Shown here: one piece after another, positions 10,436 to 12,558 of the stretch
How the letters are laid out: the number at the start of each line of letters is the position of its first letter
How positions within the stretch are numbered: the first letter of the stretch is position 1
Assembly (NCBI GenBank): GCA_964587515.1
Contig: CAZPMO010000147.1
Location: forward strand, 1 to 12,558
Origin: CAZPMO01 sp964587515
Lineage (GTDB): Bacteria; Pseudomonadota; Alphaproteobacteria; MPNO01
Reading direction: 5' to 3'
DNA: 12,558 bases
Notes under the pieces: model-generated
The model's database searches: none
Told to the model about the DNA's origin: nothing
What the model saw: only the letters and a program-made list of their open reading frames with translations
Translations under genes and position numbers: made by a program

Positions 10436-11224
10436 TTGTTCGAGGATTTCGATGCGAAAAATATCGGCAGTGTCGCGGATCGCGTGATCATCGTGACGGG
10501 CGGCGGCAAGGGAATCGGCAAGGTCTACTGCCATCGCCTCGCCGAGGCCGGCGCGCGGGTGGTGGTCGCCGACATCGACGCCGAGGCCAACGAGACCACG
10601 GCGGCGGCGATCGAAGCGGCCGGCGGCAAGGCGATCCCGGTCGCCACCGACGTCTCCGACCCCGACGCCGCCCAGGCCATGGCCGACGCCACGGTCTCGG
10701 CCTATGGCCGCATCGACGGGCTGGTCAACAACGCCTCGCTGATGGCGGTCCTGCCGCGGCGGCCGTGGCACGAAATCCCGATCGACGAGTGGGATTCGGT
10801 GATGGCGGTCAATCTGCGCGGCGTCTTTCTGTGCTGCCGCGCGGTGTTTCCGCACATGCAGGAACAGAAGAAGGGCAAGATCGTCAACATCTCGTCGGGC
10901 CGGTTCTGGCACGGTACGCCCAACCGGCTGCATTATTCCACCTCGAAAGCGGGCGTGATCGGCCTGACGCGTTCCTTGGCGCGCGAGGTGGGCGAGTTCA
11001 ACATCACGGCCAACGCGGTGACGCCGGGCTTTACGCTCTCCGATACCCAGGTGGCGTCGTCCGGCGATTACGCGAAACGCAACGCGCCCGACGAATCGCG
11101 CTCGATCCGCCGCCATCAGTATCCGGAAGACCTGGTCGGCGCCGTGATATTCCTGTTGTCGGACGCCAGCGATTTCATCACCGGACAGACCATCAACGTC
11201 GATGGCGGGCAGTTCATGCATTGA
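10436..11224 (+). CDS. Short-chain dehydrogenase/reductase (classical SDR)
   Basis: 262-residue classical SDR, probably an NAD(H)-dependent alcohol/ketone oxidoreductase. It shows the nucleotide loop TGGGKGIG (21-28); D46 at the end of strand 2 (VVVADID), which favours NAD over NADP; DVS (72-74); NNAS (98-101); N126 (AVNLRG); and the catalytic set S154, Y167 and K171 (YSTSK). The ending GQTINVDGGQFMH is typical. The active-site segment SGRFWHGTPNRLHY is unusual between Ser and Tyr, with a Phe-Trp pair and an extra basic residue, which may shape the substrate pocket. The start is TTG 10436 with AGGGAGG 6 bases upstream. The next gene begins at or just after the stop, so it is the first gene of an SDR-DUF1989-cupin operon. 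The substrate is unknown. Confidence 0.93.
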   Translation: MFEDFDAKNIGSVADRVIIVTGGGKGIGKVYCHRLAEAGARVVVADIDAEANETTAAAIEAAGGKAIPVATDVSDPDAAQAMADATVSAYGRIDGLVNNASLMAVLPRRPWHEIPIDEWDSVMAVNLRGVFLCCRAVFPHMQEQKKGKIVNISSGRFWHGTPNRLHYSTSKAGVIGLTRSLAREVGEFNITANAVTPGFTLSDTQVASSGDYAKRNAPDESRSIRRHQYPEDLVGAVIFLLSDASDFITGQTINVDGGQFMH

Positions 11225-11229
11225 GCGAC

Positions 11230-11868
11230 ATGGTGGGGAGCGATCTTCCGGGCAAGGTTATCGAAGACATCGTCGTTCCGGCGCGCGGCGCGTGGTCCGC
11301 GGTGGTGGAAAAGGGCCGTACGCTGCGCATCGTCGATCTGGAAGGCAAACAGGCGGTCGATTTCCTGTGTTACAACGCCGCCAACTTCGAGGACCGCTAC
11401 GCCGCCGCCGACACCATGAAGATCAACGATACGGGTATCTTCCTGACCACCGGAACCGTGCTTTACGGCGTGAAGCTGACGCCGCTGTTCACCATCGTCG
11501 CCGACAGCTGCGGCAAACACGACACCATCGGCGGCTGCTGTTCGGCGGCGCTCAACAGTTTCCGCTACGGCGTCGGCCCGCAACCCAACTGCCGCGACAA
11601 TTTCCTGGGCGAGCTTGCCAAATACGGCATGGGCCCGGCCGACATGGCCGCCAACGTGAACTTCTTCATGTACGTGCCGGTCGGCCCGGACGGCGACATG
11701 GACATGGGGCCCAGCATCTCGAAGCCGGGCGATTACGTCGATCTCAGGGCCGAGACCGACGTGCTGGCGGTCATCTCGAACTGCCCGCAGATCAACAATC
11801 CGGTCAATGATTACAACCCGACGCCGATCCGCGTCGCCATATGGGAAAATAAAGGGGAGGCAATATGA
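11230..11868 (+). CDS. DUF1989 family protein (urea-carboxylase-associated / carboxyguanidine deiminase-like)
   Basis: About 212 residues matching DUF1989, the family of UAAP1/UAAP2 proteins, some of which are carboxyguanidine deiminase subunits (CgdA/CgdB). Family landmarks are RIVDLEGKQAVDFLCYNA (33-50), ADSCGKHDTIGGCCSAA (91-107), NCRDNFLGELAKYGMG (120-135), NFFMYVPVGPDG (144-155), PGDYVDLRAETDVLAVISNC (166-185) and PQINNPVNDYNPTPI (186-200). The conserved Cys and His residues (C94, H97, C103, C104, C121, C185) are candidate metal or catalytic residues. The stretch NPVND has Val where I recall many relatives having Cys (NPCN). The start is uncertain: ATG 11230 is chosen, but TTG 11221 overlapping the SDR stop (TTGA) is also open and might be coupled. 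The stop overlaps the cupin start in ATGA. No urea or guanidine carboxylase or hydrolase is nearby, so the substrate is probably different. Family is sure, activity unknown. Confidence 0.88.
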   Translation: MVGSDLPGKVIEDIVVPARGAWSAVVEKGRTLRIVDLEGKQAVDFLCYNAANFEDRYAAADTMKINDTGIFLTTGTVLYGVKLTPLFTIVADSCGKHDTIGGCCSAALNSFRYGVGPQPNCRDNFLGELAKYGMGPADMAANVNFFMYVPVGPDGDMDMGPSISKPGDYVDLRAETDVLAVISNCPQINNPVNDYNPTPIRVAIWENKGEAI

Positions 11869-12389
11869 AAACCGTCGATGTAAACAGCAAAGACGAAATC
11901 CTGCTGAAAAGCGCGCTGGAGCGGGTCGATCACCTGCCCGAGCACGAAAGCAAGATGCAGGTTTTTCAATACGACCCGCCCGACCTCGGCGATCGTCCGC
12001 GCGCTATTACGCGACTGTGCATGGGCGATATTTTGTGCGGGCTGATCCAGACCATCAAGAAAGGCGGCGAGACCACCATGCATACCCATACCGGCATGGA
12101 CGGGTTCTACATGGTGCTGTCGGGACGCGCGCATTTCTATGGCGAGGAGAACGGGGAAGAGGTGCTGGTGGGCGAATTCGGCCCGCTGGAAGGCGTCTTC
12201 ATCCCGCGCGACGTGAAATACTGGTTCGAAAGCGCCGGCGGCGACGACGATCCGCTGCAACTGCTACAGGTTGAAGCGTTCACGCGCGACCGCAAGAACA
12301 AATACACCAGCTACGGCCCGCAACGCAGCGACGAACAGCTCGCCGAGGAAGTCCAACGCATCCACTTCTTCGACGCGCGGTCGGATTGA
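11865..12389 (+). CDS. Single-domain cupin with altered metal-binding motif
   Basis: 174-residue protein with one conserved cupin barrel at about 55-140. Motif 1 reads GGETTMHTHTGMDGFYMVLSG (67-87): H73 and H75 are present, but the usual glutamate is D79. Motif 2, normally PxGxxH, reads PRDVKY (114-119), so the third histidine is replaced by Y119. The metal set would be His-His-Asp with or without Tyr, which suggests weak or unusual metal binding, or a sugar/ligand-binding rather than dioxygenase role. The C-terminal tail (about 140-174) is charged and probably helical. The start is ATG 11865, overlapping the DUF1989 stop by 4 bases, with GGGGAGG ending 4 bases before it, so translation is coupled. 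It is likely the last gene of the SDR-DUF1989-cupin unit. The function is unknown. Confidence 0.85.
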   Translation: MKTVDVNSKDEILLKSALERVDHLPEHESKMQVFQYDPPDLGDRPRAITRLCMGDILCGLIQTIKKGGETTMHTHTGMDGFYMVLSGRAHFYGEENGEEVLVGEFGPLEGVFIPRDVKYWFESAGGDDDPLQLLQVEAFTRDRKNKYTSYGPQRSDEQLAEEVQRIHFFDARSD

Positions 12390-12497
12390 GCCGTAACGGG
12401 CAGCGGGTTCAAATCCAAAGCAACCGTGTTCCGGTCACGCGCGGCGTAGTGAACCACAGAATTATTGAACGACGCCTCAAGGTGCGCTCGCTTACTC

Positions 12498-12522
12498 AGA
12501 CGGGCTAGAGCATCGCCCGTTT
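12498..12522 (+). terminator. Terminator-like hairpin downstream of the cupin gene
   Basis: AGACGGGC (12498-12505) pairs with GCCCGTTT (12515-12522), one G-U included, around a 9-base loop and followed by AGTTT. It stands about 110 bases after the cupin stop and is the only plausible intrinsic terminator for the operon in view. The U-tract is interrupted, so strength is uncertain. Confidence 0.45.
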
Positions 12523-12558
12523 AGTTTGAATCGGATTTAAGATTCCGTCGAATCGGCT
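12506..12558. repeat. Possible alphaproteobacterial intergenic repeat, cut by window end
   Basis: The stretch beginning TAGAGCATCGCCCG resembles short repeats that I recall at gene ends in many alphaproteobacteria. GAATCGG occurs twice (12528-12534 and 12550-12556), and GATTC (12541-12545) is the inverse of GAATC at both. The right end is outside the window, so its extent is unknown. Bases 12390-12497 show nothing recognisable. Confidence 0.3.

Noticed and set aside
10331..11221. Minus-strand open frame antisense to the SDR gene
   Set aside because: No family resemblance and no ribosome site; the complementary SDR explains the codon structure.
10141..11229. Upstream extension of the DUF1989 frame through the whole SDR gene, which would make a 575-residue fusion
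   Set aside because: The extension is an out-of-frame reading of the SDR, rich in Arg and Gly, while the SDR frame has all catalytic residues and a strong ribosome site. The frame is open only because of GC content.
12400..12425. GGTTCAAATCC resembling a tRNA T-arm just after the cupin gene
   Set aside because: The 70 bases upstream are cupin coding sequence, no anticodon or acceptor arms can be drawn, and no CCA-type end follows.

Overview
The window looks like a GC-rich alphaproteobacterial chromosome segment, possibly Rhodospirillales-like. Grounds are the SahR-type regulator upstream of metF and metH, an adjacent mlaA-mlaC pair, an EttA ABC-F protein, strong GC bias at third codon positions and short palindromic intergenic repeats. 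The taxonomic call is an inference from gene order and sequence style, not from a marker gene. No tRNA, rRNA, CRISPR array, transposase or phage gene is visible.

Bases 1-4293 (minus strand) hold a methionine-cycle operon transcribed sahR-metF-metH. A fused ArsR/methyltransferase-fold regulator (likely the S-adenosylhomocysteine sensor SahR) overlaps metF by 4 bases. metF (5,10-methylenetetrahydrofolate reductase) is followed 13 bases later by metH (B12-dependent methionine synthase). The metH reading frame is broken in the cap region just before the cobalamin-binding domain: the first part ends with TGA and the next domain resumes in another frame at an overlapping ATG (TGATG). A conserved linker segment appears to be missing there. 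The window ends inside the B12 domain.

Bases 4294-4690 are an AT-rich divergent intergenic region with an operator-like palindrome beside the sahR start and several dyads. Bases 4691-6196 (plus) are mlaA-mlaC, outer-membrane lipid-asymmetry genes. Convergent to them is ettA (6206-7888, minus), a ribosome-associated ABC-F ATPase.

Bases 7974-12389 form an accessory, catabolic-looking cluster in two divergent units. On the minus strand, a zinc-dependent alcohol dehydrogenase is followed by a zinc-free quinone-oxidoreductase-like MDR protein. On the plus strand lie an SDR oxidoreductase, a DUF1989 protein (the family of urea-carboxylase-associated proteins and carboxyguanidine deiminase subunits) and a small cupin with an altered metal motif. 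The 337-base gap between the units carries a perfect 30-bp inverted repeat whose arms are themselves palindromic. No urea or guanidine carboxylase is visible, so this DUF1989 protein probably acts on something else. This SDR-DUF1989-cupin unit is the best candidate here for an undescribed pathway. The last 170 bases hold a terminator-like hairpin and the start of what looks like an alphaproteobacterial intergenic repeat.
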